Of a stretch of 64,000 nt of DNA, positions 11,776-23,543 are shown in pieces. The position numbers and the translations under genes were made by a program. The DNA is taken from assembly GCA_032622095.1 (NCBI GenBank), contig CP136061.1:194440369-194504368 (forward strand), given 5' to 3'. The notes under the pieces are model-generated. The model worked only from the letters and a program-made list of their open reading frames with translations, did not search any database and was not told the origin of the DNA. How positions within the stretch are numbered: position 1 is the first letter of the stretch; each line of letters starts with the position of its first letter. The stretch is from Siphonodentalium dalli. Taxonomy: Eukaryota > Mollusca > Scaphopoda > Gadilida > Siphonodentaliidae.

Positions 11776-12410
11776 CCTTACTCGTATTTAAATTCGCGCA
11801 GTACTATTTTTCGCTCTGTTTTAAATTCGCACACTTTGAATTCGCGCACCATACTGCGCGAATTCAAAACTGACAAAAAAATTGTAGAAAATGTCCTGTG
11901 TTTGATAACAGTGTCAGTTCTTAATCGGTCCTAAAGATACATGTGTGTAGTAAAGACCACCACGACGGAAATTTACATCGAATAGAACATGACTATTATA
12001 AATTTGTTTTAAGATGGGTGTATATGATCCAAGTAATTATTCTGATATTTAAGCAGTTATGTGGATCATTGAATTGAGTTCGAACGTAAAACCAAAACTG
12101 AGCAGGCTGCTGACTTCCGAAAAAATGGTTGCTTGTATTTTAAATAGTTCGGTTCACATAAATAACTCAAGACTACGGCGCCACTCGATGCAGGGTTGTG
12201 GGTCTGGAGACGTGCTTTCATGCACCTTCACTCTGAAAAATATATATTTTTACAAGCATTGAAACGTAAAATATTGAACCCTCTTATTTTGCCACGCGAT
12301 TTGTTGGTATAAATTCAGAAGTCGTACTATTTTTCGCTCAGTTTTAAATTCGCGCACCGATGTGTGCGCGAAAAATAGTACTGCGCGAATTTAAATACAA
12401 GTTAGTAAGG
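11776..12410. mobile_element. TA-flanked TIR element F
   Basis: TA-CCTTACTCGTATTTAAATTC…GCGCGAATTTAAATACAAGTTAGTAAGG-TA. Subterminal GCAGTACTATTTTTCGC is inverted at the other end. Comparison with the E copy at 55.6 kb shows it inserted into an E repeat. Superfamily unassigned; the TA duplication is compatible with Tc1/mariner. Confidence 0.7.
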
Positions 12411-12412
12411 TA

Positions 12413-12560
12413 AATACTTGTACATGTAATAAATGAGAGAAGTCACATCTCCCTGGGACAAAACTGGGGAGAAGTGGCACATTTCAGGGAGAAAATGTCT
12501 CCCAAGTACATGTACACATGTACATGTGGCTTCTAGGCTGGTCCCTGCATGTATATATTT
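12413..12560 (+). mobile_element. E-family repeat, right part, split by F
   Basis: GAGAGAAGTCACATCTCCC, GGGGAGAAGTGGCACATTT and CTTCTAGGCTGGT match 55738-55830 in order. Confidence 0.6.
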
Positions 12561-12605
12561 TTCATGCAATAAAATCTATTTTTATATCAATATTGGCCTT
12601 ATGTA

Positions 12606-12818
12606 CAGTAATGCTCTAAATAATCGACTCCTTAACCACAAGAGAATTATGGGTAACTTTTCAGGATTTAGTCGGAAATATGGCTTGTTGACATTCATCG
12701 GAAAGCTCTCCCAGTGAGCTTTCCGATGAATGGCAACAAGCCATGTTTCCGACTAAATCCTGAAAAGTTACCCATAATTGTGCTGTGGGTAAGGAGTCGA
12801 TTATTTAGGGCATTACTG
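12606..12818. mobile_element. Palindromic MITE A, copy 2
   Basis: TA-CAGTAATGCTCTAAATAATC…GCATTACTG-TA with both arms nearly complete. A degenerate right end (GTCGATTAATTAGAGCAT) lies at about 12942-12960. Confidence 0.85.
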
Positions 12819-13716
12819 TACCACCCATACCGGTATGCCACTGAAATTAAGTATGGGAAGAATACAGTTTGTGCTAGGAGACCATATTCATCTTGATAAA
12901 ATATTCATGATATGAATATGGCCCATAACCTTGTTAAAGTGGTCGATTAATTAGAGCATAGCTGTATATATGGTACATATGGTCAGTTTTCCAGGTCATA
13001 TGCTGAAATTCTTACAATCATATAAATAATAATTCTGAAATGTGTTAATTGGAATACCCTGTATCTGTTAGCTACGGTTACATGTACATGTATATGAGGC
13101 TACCGGGTATGACTTTTTTCTTTCGGTTGAGTATAAGAGAGAAAATTATCGTAACTGATGGTGTTACTTTCAATTGTTGGGTAACTTGGAGAAACAATCA
13201 TTTATACTGTATACACCATTTAGTCATGAATGTGAACTCCAGTCTGGACAAGCCTGGAAACAGTGGGTCTGACATATGGAGAATGAGGTCCCCGCACAGC
13301 AGGCTAAACATCACTAAATTTACCCTCTTTGGACCTCATTCTGCTTAGGCCTCATTTTCTGGGAAGTATCTATAGTCTCAAATTAATATTATTTTTAGTT
13401 ACATTTTGTCTTCTGTTGAGTTTTTATATCCACAATTTGCTGAAGATCAAATGCATATAAATCGAGGTGACTATTGGGTGAACATCACCACCTTCCTTCA
13501 ACTGGGGAACATCAATCTGATCCTAGGTCTCTCATACAAGTTGAGGCCAAAGCAGAATTAGGTTCCCAGATGGTGAATTTGGCGATGCTAGCCCGCAGTG
13601 TAGGATAGCATCACTAAATTCACCAGGGGTGATTTATTTTTGTAATTTGTATAGCATTTTGCAAATTTTGTATAGCATTCCCTACCAATACATGTTTTTT
13701 CAATGTAAATTGGTTA

Positions 13717-14471
13717 GGCCAAAACAAAAAACTTCTCGGCAGGCCTCAGCCTAGGGGTCCAGAACAGGGAGACTTGAAGTCTACCTCCAGGAAATTTAGG
13801 GAGACTTCAGGAAATTTAGGGAGACTTCAGGGTGGGGAGACTACCAAAAATTGACAATTTTCAAATATCGCTTTATTTTAGTCCGACGCGTTACCGAAAC
13901 GAACTTCTGAAGCGCCTGGTACATACTCTGATAATGTCGTAATTGTTTTATATCTGAAAAGTGGGACGGCGGTCTTTTAAGTTAATTAAAACATTTATTT
14001 GTGACACTCATGATAGTCAGTAACAACACAGATGCGAACATCTCATCGTGTTTTCAGCGTGTCAAAACATTCGTGATTAACATTCATTACCACAAAGGGA
14101 ACAAAGGCGACGGAATAACAACACAAAACAATAGGTCATATTTTATTTTTTTATTTTAAACACTTGGGTCTTTGGCTCTGCATCGTCTGTTTCTTTTTGG
14201 GATGGCCGCCACAATTCATCTATATACGGACATGTCCAGAAAAAAACTAGAAAAAAAATTAAGAAAAAAAAAAAAAAAAAATCCCCCTAAAATTGAAGGC
14301 GACTTCGATTTCGCCTTAGAGCGACGATAGGGCGAAGTCAGCGACAGTAAGGCGACAATCTCGCCCGAGTCGCCTTGTGAGCTGAGGCCTGCTTCTCGGT
14401 TTCCGATAACATTGGCAAGAAAATCTCAGCCAGGCAGGGTATCGGAAACAAAGAGGTTTTTTTTTTTGGTC
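13717..14471. mobile_element. D-mini (Harbinger-like) nested in H (TSD TTA)
   Basis: TTA at 13714-13716 and 14472-14474. The ends GGCCAAAACAAAAAACTTCT and TTTTTGGTC are inverted, and the next segments (CGGTTTCCGATA / TATCGGAAACAAAGAGG) also pair. It resembles the termini of element D. Without its own insertion it is about 95 bp. Confidence 0.8.
13740..14391. mobile_element. hAT-like element I nested in D-mini (TSD CTTCTCGG)
   Basis: CAGGCCTCAGC…GCTGAGGCCTG, flanked by perfect CTTCTCGG at 13732-13739 and 14392-14399. It holds direct GGAAATTTAGGGAGACTTC repeats, an A-rich tract at about 14262-14281 and GGCGA-rich sequence. No transposase seen. Confidence 0.87.
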
Positions 14472-14579
14472 TTAGCAGAAATTGCGATGCGACTCTAGTT
14501 AAATCGAGCCCTGAAATTCACCCTCTGGGGACCTCATTCTGCAAATGTCAGACACACTATTTCCAGGCTTGAGTCTGGG

Positions 14580-15030
14580 TACTGCAATCAAACCTACGGA
14601 TAATATAAATGACATTACGCAATGTGAAGAAAGTAAAGAAGCTGTTATTGCTCAAAGATTAAACAGTATTCGGCATATCGAGATACGTAATATTTTATGG
14701 CCCAATACAAAACATGTATCTCAGTATTCCGTATATACCGTATCTTGATTCACCAGTGCGCATCTCCCATCTCTAACTGCAATTATGTTACTTTATAACT
14801 TAGGTAAATTAGGTTATAGGTACGTTACATGTACTGTAAGTGACATATCAGCTAAGTTTTTAATTGCTAAATGATGAATTGTATTCTATTTTTGATTGCA
14901 ATATTAAAATGCCCCAGGTGGAATTTCTCCAGTTTAATTTTGTAATGTAGCTTGAGATGGTGGGATCCCAAATGTTAAAATCAGTGTAAATTGTAAATTC
15001 CTACAAAATTTGTAACTTTTAATTATAGAT
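14580..15030. other. Intron 1, no feature recognised
   Basis: A 67-codon ORF (14545-14748) starts in G-element sequence and shows no family. Confidence 0.4.
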
Positions 15031-15034
15031 TTAA

Positions 15035-15278
15035 CACTTTCATGACAGGAGCTGTGCTTAAGTGCAGCATTAAAGATCATGTGCCAGGGCATTCTCTTAT
15101 ATATGCGAGTCTCCCATAGGAAGCCTAGCATATATATGAGAATGCACTAGCTTACAAGCTCAAGGTAAATATTTATAGGTCAATGTATTCTCTTGTATAC
15201 GCGGCCCACATGTATTTAAGAGAATGCATTGGCACAGGGTTTTTTGCTAAATTTCAGGAAGCTCCTGTCATGGAAGGG
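15035..15278 (+). mobile_element. piggyBac-like MITE B1, copy 1
   Basis: TTAA-CACTTTCATGAC…GTCATGGAAGGG-TTAA. It contains two internal hairpins built on GCATTCTCTTATATATGCGA. TTAA targets and CCCTTT-type ends fit piggyBac-like MITEs. Confidence 0.8.
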
Positions 15279-15765
15279 TTAATATTCTTTATGTACTGTT
15301 CATCATATGTTTTCTGCATGTTAGTTGATGGGTATATTAATATATCATATAACATTGTTTCTGACATATGATATTCACAAAAGCGTACTCAGCAAGTAGA
15401 CAGGTGTATTTTATACTTACTAGTAAATCCTTATGAAATGATTAATAGCTGGAACAATTTACATCTTACTAGTATTTGACCAATGGTGTAGCAAGTAGTA
15501 ATTCATATGTTCATAAAATGCTAAATAATTGTCTCCTGTTCAGGCCTACTGCGGGTAGTAACTGTTCAGGCCTACTCTTACCTGTAGAGATATGAGTGTC
15601 GAATATCTATTTTATTTCCGGTTCTTTCTGAAACTTTCTGAAAAAGATTTTTGACCTTGAACTCTGGATCATTGATGTCATGTCTTCTCTTGTCGAGATT
15701 CTAGTTTTTCATCTTTGACTTAATTTGTAGATATATGTTGGTTAATATATTTCCTATTGAGCTAA

Positions 15766-16396
15766 TGCCAAACAAAACTTGTCTGTTTTCGATTTCTTGA
15801 GCAAAAAAATCCAGGTAGGCAGGTAGGAATTTTTTTTTTCAAATCATCTATAATGCACCATATTCTAAAAAGAAGATAAAAGTTGGTATTCTCAATACCT
15901 TTGTATCCAGTTGCTGAAGTTTCTGACAGAAAACTAGTTTTATATCGGAATATATCCAGAATATGCACCAGAAAGTTCGGAGCAATCTGAGTTCCAAGAA
16001 TGGAACGAAAATGCTATCTCCCGTGGCTTATGACACAATGTTGTGCAATACTGTACATGACAACATTGATACTGTCGGAGTTGCTAGCAAAAGTTTAGAC
16101 AACTTCCATGCCATCATGTTGACATCGCATTTTCACCTGGCCATGCGACTCAGAACAGATTTATTCCTGAGATTGGGATTCATATGCATCCACAAATAAA
16201 CATGTATTTTAATAGTCGAAGTAAATTGTTTTTGAAAATTCCATCTAAAATTATTTCTGCTTAATGTAAACATAATGTATATAAGTACTATTATATTTAG
16301 CAATATAGATGTGTTTTACATGTCAATTACATGCATAAAAAAAAATAATTTGGAAAACAAATCCCGGCCGGCCCAATTTCGGCAGGTGGTTTGGTC
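15766..16396 (-). mobile_element. PIF/Harbinger-like element D, copy 3 (diverged, shortened)
   Basis: TAA at 15763-15765 and 16397-16399 flanks TGCCAAACAAAACTT…CGGCAGGTGGTTTGGTC. The right third (about 16130-16396) aligns with D2 (GAGATTGGGATTCAT, AATTCCATCTAAAATTATT, CGGCCCAATTTCGGCAGG). The middle is unrelated or highly diverged. Confidence 0.65.
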
Positions 16397-16778
16397 TAAG
16401 GATGCATGGTGAACATAGACGAAACAACTGCAGGAATTATCCTACTCTTATTGAGAGGGGCCTGGCCAATAGAGAGCAAATTAATGCAATTAGGAATTAA
16501 CAGTTTAACCTTGGCAAAACATATTAAACGAAAATCTGTATGGCCTTTTATACCACCAGCAGTCAGTAAAAATCAAAACCAAGTAAAGTGTACTAATCAT
16601 CAACATACATGTACATGTATGGTACCTTTTCCAATTGACAAAATTTGAAGCCATTGTTTGGGTATCTTTGTACTGATATCAATCAAATTAGGATACATGT
16701 ATTTCAGACTAGAAATTGTTGGAAAATGGGCCTGTGTTCAACCTCTGGTGTTACCCAAGATAAATGCTTAGTAATTAA

Positions 16779-17005
16779 CACTTTTTATACTAATTACTTA
16801 TTGATGAGTAGTTATCCCTTATCAAATGTTCAAATAATAACTAAATAAGTTCAACAAACGACCGTATGGTGAACTTATTATTTGAACATTACCTGTCTGC
16901 TTATTTTTCCTGAAAACCCCTCCAGATGAATAATAGACCATTCCAATGATGATGAATGTGTACTTTTATAGCTGAGTGGGAGAATCCATTTTAGTATAGA
17001 AAGGG
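16779..17005 (-). mobile_element. TTAA-flanked MITE J, copy 1
   Basis: TTAA-CACTTTTTATACTAATTAC…TTTAGTATAGAAAGGG-TTAA. The interior has GAATAATAGACCATTCCAAT and a GTTCAACAAACG / TGAACTTATTATTTGAACAT hairpin. Same CCCTTT-type ends as B1-B3. Confidence 0.78.
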
Positions 17006-17309
17006 TTAAAATTACACACTGCATAGGGAGCAAGAACAGTAGGGAGTAAAAACATACTACCTACCTACTGGTACATAATGTTAACTGTAATAAGCTATTT
17101 GGCTTGACTTCAAAAATTACTGTGCTCAAATTTCTAAATATAAAGTTAAACATGCACCATGCAATACAGCACATTATTTGCTGAGTTTGTGAATTGGAAT
17201 TTCGACTATTCACTTTGGAAACTCAGTCAGATTGAGATGTGGATATCCAGGTTTTTTGGAATGTTCTGTTGAATTTTGCTTTGCTAACAAGTGACAATAT
17301 AACATTTAA

Positions 17310-17940
17310 AGGGGTACTGTACACAGAGATAGACGATTTTTTTATTTACTCTCACTGAAATAACTTTCAAGTTAGATTGTGTTCGCGTTATACGAGTTTC
17401 GTATAAACCTAATTTAGCGAAGAAAATATTGATCTTGGAAACAAAAATATTACGATTTCAAACTACGCGCCATGTTTTTGACCTTCACCGGAGAAAACGC
17501 AGGTCGCATGAAGAACCGGAAGTTCGTTGTTCGCAGTTTCAATCTCTTTCATCGAACATTCTCACTCCCTATAAAAATACTTGACGCTTTGAATCTTGTT
17601 TCTTTCTCGTTTTTTTCCGAATCGGTTATAGCGGGCCTTTCTTTTGCAGGTAACATGTTTTGTTTGCAACTCAATAATGTTCGCGAACGGCCGTCGATAA
17701 AAGTCACCCAACATAAGAGATTTCAAGAACGGTAACTCGTAATGGCATAATTCTCCATTTTATGACTCCAGTCATAAATTGATTTATATTAAATAATTCA
17801 ATTTAACTTTTATGATAGCCTGTTAACCGGAAGGTTTTCAGTAGACATCATCGACTCAAATTAGTTATTTTAAAATATAATATTGATATTAGATAGCTAT
17901 TGTCACCAGGAATTTATTGCAATTGGGGTACAGTACCCCT
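17310..17940. mobile_element. TTAA-flanked element K (AGGGGTACTGTAC ends)
   Basis: TTAA-AGGGGTACTGTACAC…GGGGTACAGTACCCCT-TTAA. 631 bp with only ~15-bp TIRs. The 87-codon ORF inside shows no recognisable family. Confidence 0.75.
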
Positions 17941-17978
17941 TTAAGGTTCAATCTTTAGCAAATATATTCTAGTATTAA

Positions 17979-18219
17979 TCCTTTCTATACTGAATGGATT
18001 CTCCCACTCAGTTATAAAAGTATACATTTGATATGGTCTATTATTCATCTGGATGGGTTTTCAGGAAAATAGTGCAGATAATAAAGTGCAGAATGAGTCC
18101 TATTTATTGGAGGGAAATGTTTAGAGAATAAGTTCAACAAAGGACCAATATTATCTGAACATTTCCTATGGGATAACAACATAAGTTTACTTATCAATGA
18201 GTATTTAGTATAGAAAGTG
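17979..18219 (+). mobile_element. TTAA-flanked MITE J, copy 2
   Basis: TTAA-TCCTTTCTATACTGAATGG…TTTAGTATAGAAAGTG-TTAA. A further left-end fragment lies at about 18592-18640. Confidence 0.78.
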
Positions 18220-18223
18220 TTAA

Positions 18224-19265
18224 AAGGCCTACCACTATTACTAGTATATTGTACTAGTTATCATCTACATGTACCGTATGTAGTTGATACATGTATGTAC
18301 TGGTAGTTGAATTAAAGTAAAGACACATCTCTAACATTGTTACCTTTCTGATGAATGCAGAATTTAATACGATTGTCAAAAATGGCAACATATTCATGAA
18401 TATTTGGAGATTTTGACCTGTCAAGAGCTGGTACGATAAAAGCTGTGGGAATGTAGATATATTTATGAGTTGGCCATTCCAAGTACCAATACTGACATAC
18501 CGGTAGCTCAACATTTTAGTGACATGTTGTGGAAGTTTTTGTAGAAAATACTTTGTACGGTACATGTATATATAATTCTCCATGTCCTTTCCCTTTCATT
18601 ATTGAATAGATTCTCCCATTCAAGTTACTAGTACATGTACATTGGAATAATCTGTTATACATTTGGAGGTTGTTTTTTAATAATTGATTGGCAGAAAATT
18701 ACAACATATGTCCCTCTAAATCATTGCATACCAAGTCAAGTATATATGAAATAAATTTGAAGAAAATTATTTTGTATAACCAACAAGAGAGTCTTAAAAA
18801 GTAGGCATCAACTTGTTTTCAAAATTGATTTATATACAACAATTTCTGAGGGGCCACCTACAGCTATGATGGACCAAGAAACTGAACCTGAAAACTTGAT
18901 AATCCTGCCCGGTATCTTGGTGTCTAATTTCAGTGGTTTGCCAGTACCTTACATTTATGCCTCATAAATTGAGATACTTTTCTGAAGAGATATATAGAAT
19001 ACATCCATAGTAGCCGAGAGTACAAATTTTTCACCACTCGTGGTATTGTGGTTTTAACCACGAGCCTTTAAAGTTTTTCATAGACCAAAATTTTCGGCTT
19101 GCACATTTTATTTTACATTGTGTTCTAAATTAAACAAAGCAGGTTTTTTTTTTATTTTGCGCCAAACTCTGAATACATCTTCATTGCCTTGTTTTGCATG
19201 TCATATTTGAACATATTTGTATAAATGTACATTTAAACCACCAACTTGCAACACCTGCGGAGACA
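18224..19265. other. Intron 1, mostly featureless
   Basis: Contains a J left-end fragment at about 18592-18640. The 109-codon minus ORF at 18254-18583 shows no domain. Confidence 0.4.
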
Positions 19266-19545
19266 ATCCTTTTATGACAGGAGCTGTGCTGCTGCAGCAT
19301 TAAAGATCCTGTGCCAGTGCATTCTCTTATATATGCTACATGTATTTTCCCATAGGGAGCCTCGCATACATTGTATATAAGAGAATGCACTGTCTTAATA
19401 CAAGGTCAAGATAAATATTTTTAGGCCAAATGCATTCTCTTTATAATATGTATGCACATGTATATGGGAGACTCGCATATTTATTTAAAGAGAATGCATT
19501 GGCACAGGGTTTTGCAAATTTCAGTAAGCTCCAGTCCTGGAAGGG
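19266..19545 (+). mobile_element. piggyBac-like MITE B1, copy 2
   Basis: TCCTTTTATGACAGGAGC…CCTGGAAGGG-TTAA. The left TTAA is mutated. Both internal hairpins are present. Confidence 0.75.
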
Positions 19546-19549
19546 TTAA

Positions 19550-20306
19550 TACAAATCTTTGAAATATTTGATCCCCTCCCAGATGTGGTGGCTGCACTAC
19601 ATGCATATACTCTTACAATTTATTCACCAACATGGATGCTCCCCACCATGCATGAACTAAAGGGATTTATGTCTTGAATAAATTCATATGTTGAAAACAC
19701 ACAGTTTGTTGTGAGATTGATGTGTTTGGCCTGTACCCCTGCTGAGCAGTGTAATTATCATCCATGTAACATTCTTGCTGTCTCCTGACTGAAAAATATC
19801 CCTTCTCCAGATTATGAGTTCCCGGACTAAGTGTATTTCATTGTATTAATTAATGTGTCCTGTTGATGCGGGCAGAATATATAGTAGCTTCTATGTGTGA
19901 GCTACATGTACCTGTATGTGATGACACACCTGAATTTTTTTTTTTCTTCAAATTCATTGAATATGTTATGAGTCATGGTGTCAAAACTCTCTACTCTAGT
20001 ACTCTTGGTGGTACATTATATGAGTATTTTTGAAGAAACACTTATATTCTATTTAGGGTTATGTCTGAATACTGGTAGTTAAACTAATTTATGTCCAAAT
20101 TTGCCACTAAGTTTTTATGCTACAGCCTACTGGTATTTCAAGGTGACGTTTAAGTGCAATAACTGATAAAAGTCAAACAATTTTGACCAAATTTGGTTCT
20201 AAGCTTCTATATACGATATGTACTCATTAATATCTTGAATGAGTTTGAAAACAAGCTCTGTGATAATATAATTTTAGGAGTTATAAGTCAGGGACCAGTC
20301 TAGAGG
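19550..20306. other. Intron 1, no feature recognised
   Basis: Unique AT-rich sequence. Confidence 0.4.
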
Positions 20307-20443
20307 CAAGCCTTGAAATAGTGTGTCTGTCATTTGCAGAATGAGGTCCCCAGAGGGTGAATTTAGTGATGCTACCCCGCATAGCGGGCTAGCATCACCA
20401 AATTCACCATCTGGGGACCTCATTCTGCTTACACCTCAGCAAA
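20307..20443 (+). mobile_element. MITE G fragment (left end with one hairpin)
   Basis: CAAGCCTTGAAATAGTG, then GCAGAATGAGGTCCCC … GGGGACCTCATTCTGC. It is truncated before the second hairpin. A G9 run follows. Confidence 0.7.
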
Positions 20444-21610
20444 TAAACAGGGGGGGGGTAATATTACAGGGTGGAAATTTCCTCAACATATTATTTGTTT
20501 TAACCTTATAAGAACCAAGAGAAGCTGTGTTAGCCCTTGTCTGAATCTTAATAATCATTGGAGTACTTTTTATTTGAAAAGCAGTCATTTAGAATGAAAT
20601 AAAACGAATTATAGAGACCCAGATAAGCAGAATACAGCCCTGGGGGATTTTTACTTGAAATTTAATAAGAGTACCCACAGTTTAGTTGGATCCCAAGAGT
20701 ACGCCATCATGTTGCCATGACATAACCACAGCATCTCCAATATATGCCTCTTGTTTTACTGATGACACCGAAAGACAAACTGCCCTCAAATTAGGTTTTA
20801 AGCCACCAATCCTTGAAATTAGATTCCACAGAAGGCAATGCATTTGGAAAAGATATAGTTCTAAGCAAATATAGAATTTCATGCAATTATTCAAACTCCA
20901 TGCAGCTCCCTCTACATTGTCACTGCAATAGATCACTGTTGGAAGGATGGTACTTTGCAGGCTGATACATGTATTGTCAGAACTATATTTAGTCACTTAT
21001 TATCTTATTTTGACCACCAAAAGTTTGCAATAATTGTAATTCTTTTGGTATTGATAAGAAAAATATGAACTGAGCCAGACATAGACAATTTTAATCCTAA
21101 AATATAAGAACTAAGATCATGTCAGAAATCTTTACCAAATGTCATTGTAGCAGTAGTATCTCAGCGGAGCGGAGCGATGAGAGATAACTCTGCCTGGAGT
21201 TTGGCAATTATTATCTTCCATTGAAGAAAAATTCCAATTTCAAGTGCAAGTCCATAAATTTATGGTTAAACATTTGCCAATACCACAGGGATCATCTTTG
21301 GCTTATTAGCTTACACATGTATGATATCACACATTAGCATGTTACTGGTAAATATTATGGGTGGCATAATTAAATTAATATGAATTTAACTTAACATAAT
21401 ATTAGCATACCCAAGTGCAGACTAGTCATAAACTGGTAATAATATTTCACATACTAGTATGCAGATGAGTTGTCCAGAGGAAGTGATCTGCTGAGATTAG
21501 CGATCTAATCAACTTCATGTCTGTCTAGCATATGTTGGATCTTCAGGCAAAGCAAACTTAATTATCGATTCTGGGAACTCCACTAATATGCTAAATCAGC
21601 TAGTATGCTA
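20444..21610. other. Intron 1, no feature recognised
   Basis: A 104-codon minus ORF (20682-20996) overlaps a plus ORF and has no family resemblance. The nearby palindrome-like AGCGGAGCGGAGCG is a short local repeat. Confidence 0.4.
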
Positions 21611-21898
21611 AAGTAATGCCCGAAGTATATGAACCTTTAACCACAGCAGAATTATGGGAAATTTTTCAGGATATTAGTCGGAAATATGGCTTGTTGCCAA
21701 CTTGCCATTCATCGGAAAGCTCTCACCAAGAGCTTTCTGATGAATGGCAGCAAGCCATATTTCTAACTAAATCCCGAAATCGGGGAGAGCTTTCCGATGA
21801 ATGGCCAGAAGCCATATTTCAGAGTCTTCCGACTAAATCCTGAAAAGTTACCCATAATTCTGCTGTGGTTAAGGAGTCGATTACTTAGGGCATTACTG
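21611..21898. mobile_element. Palindromic MITE A, copy 3 (extra arm)
   Basis: Left end AAGTAATGCCC is degenerate; right end GCATTACTG-TA is intact. The right arm (GAGCTTTC…GCCATATTTC) is present twice in tandem, giving 288 bp instead of ~215. Confidence 0.75.
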
Positions 21899-21900
21899 TA

Positions 21901-22627
21901 TTTCACTTAAAAGTGTTTTATAAATGACTGATTTATAACGAAAAATTATGTACCGGTAATGTTCTAAAACTATCCACATGTTCCGTCCCTGTTTTGTTCA
22001 TAGAAAGTAATTATCTAAAAAATCTAAATTAACAACGATTGCCCCACTTTAACAAACTCATCACTATTGATATAATATGTTTTACAAGGGAGTTAACTTT
22101 TTCAAATACGTACTCACTTCTAACGGCGGTACGGTAATTCACAAACGCCTGAACCGGTTCCTAATATTCCAACACCAATTGCTTGAGTATTAAAAAGCTA
22201 CTAGTATATTAAATATATTACACAATTCTAGGATAAACTGTTCAAAAACTTATAACACAGACGACGAATAAAATATTCATGGCCAGCACCGGCACGGTGG
22301 ACACACTTACATGTAGTACTGGAGAAAATTAGACTGTTGATTCTAAACCGTCTACTACAAAATCCCTTGGTTATTATCTTTAAATATAGGAAAAGAATGA
22401 AGACTTGGATTCAAATATGCGATTGATTTTGGGAGATTAACATTAGATCTGACAAGACAGATCTGCGTTAAAATTTTAAATCTCAGGTGAATGTTAAATA
22501 TTGTAATAAATTTTCACTGCCATACACAGTTTAATTCCTTAGCTTTGAAATTGCAGATCATAAATATCACATAACATACACACTGTATGTCTTTATATTG
22601 AAATTGTACTGTAATCCGATTGCCCTC
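21901..22627. other. Intron 1, no feature recognised
   Basis: Unique sequence between a MITE A and a MITE G. Confidence 0.4.
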
Positions 22628-22635
22628 CTTGGCAT

Positions 22636-23096
22636 CAAGCCTGAGTTTAGTGTGCCTGTCATTTGCAGAATGAGGTCCCCAGAGGGTGAATTTAGTGATG
22701 CTATCCTACATAGTGGACTAGCATCACCAAATTCACCCTCTGGGGACCTCATTCTGCATGGCTTCATCTGCTATGGGAGACATACATGTACTCAGATTGA
22801 AGTTCCCAAATGGTGAATATTGTGATGTACACCCTTTGAGAACCTCGATTATGCAATGTGTTGTCTGCCAATTTGGTAATATAGAGAAACCAAACTAAAA
22901 AAGAAATAGAATCAATGTGAACAAGTTTCTATATAGAATTGATAAAGAAACTTTTCAGGGAAGATGAGGCCTAAGCAGAATGAGGTCCCCAGAGGGGGAT
23001 TTTAGTGATGCTAGCCCCCTATGCAGTATAGCATCACTAAATTCACCCTCTGAGGACCTCATTCTGCAAATGACAGGCACACTAAACTCATGCCTG
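22636..23096. mobile_element. hAT-like MITE G, copy 3, 8-bp TSD CTTGGCAT
   Basis: Perfect CTTGGCAT at 22628-22635 and 23097-23104 flanks CAAGCCTGAGTTTAGTG…CACTAAACTCATGCCTG, with two terminal hairpins. It is nearly collinear with copy 1. Confidence 0.88.
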
Positions 23097-23147
23097 CTTG
23101 GCATTACATGTATGTACTATCTTCAGAGAATTGGGTTTGGGCTTTAA

Positions 23148-23539
23148 CCCTTTACCCAACAGAAGGGCCCTGTGCCAATGCATTCTCTTATATATGCGAG
23201 TCGACCATAGGTCGCCTCGCATATATAAGAGAATGCATTGGCTTAACACATTAAAAATTATAATATTGGTAAAGAATGTAAGAAAAAATGGTAAAAAGTG
23301 TTAAAAAAAGATTTTTTTTAGGCCAATGCATTCTCTTATATATGCGAGGCGACCTATGGTCGACTCGCATATATAAGAGAATGCATTGGCACAGGGCATA
23401 ACTGTAACCATCACAATGTGGTCAATGAGCCGGTTCCAATGATATCCATATTTGTATGGTTTTATTGAGACAGACCCAAGATAATTTAGGCTGTTGCAGC
23501 TTTATTTGGCCGGTTTTGGCCGGTTTGTTGGGTAAAGGG
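23148..23539 (+). mobile_element. piggyBac-like MITE B2, copy 1
   Basis: TTAA-CCCTTTACCCAACAGAAGG…GTTTGTTGGGTAAAGGG-TTAA. It contains two hairpins of the same CATTCTCTTATATATGCGAG module as B1 but with GTCGACCATAGGTCG loops. A unique right segment has CCATATTTGTATGGTT. Confidence 0.87.
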
Positions 23540-23543
23540 TTAA

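Larger units (their letters stand above)
13624..14513. mobile_element. hAT-like element H nested in G (TSD AAATTCAC)
   Basis: CAGGGGTGATTTA…TTAAATCGAGCCCTG, flanked by perfect AAATTCAC at 13616-13623 and 14514-14521. The host sequence rejoins as AAATTCACCCTCTGGGG, the G consensus. CAGGG ends with 8-bp duplications are typical hAT. Confidence 0.85.
13249..14571. mobile_element. hAT-like MITE G, copy 2, interrupted (TSD AGTCTGGA/G)
   Basis: Ends CAAGCCTGGAAACAGTG…CACTATTTCCAGGCTTG are flanked by AGTCTGGA (13241-13248) and AGTCTGGG (14572-14579). The right-hand hairpin is broken by a nested hAT-like element at AAATTCAC. Confidence 0.85.

Noticed and set aside
17472-17735. 87-codon ORF inside element K
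   Set aside because: No domain is visible, and K's short TIRs and small size indicate a non-autonomous element.
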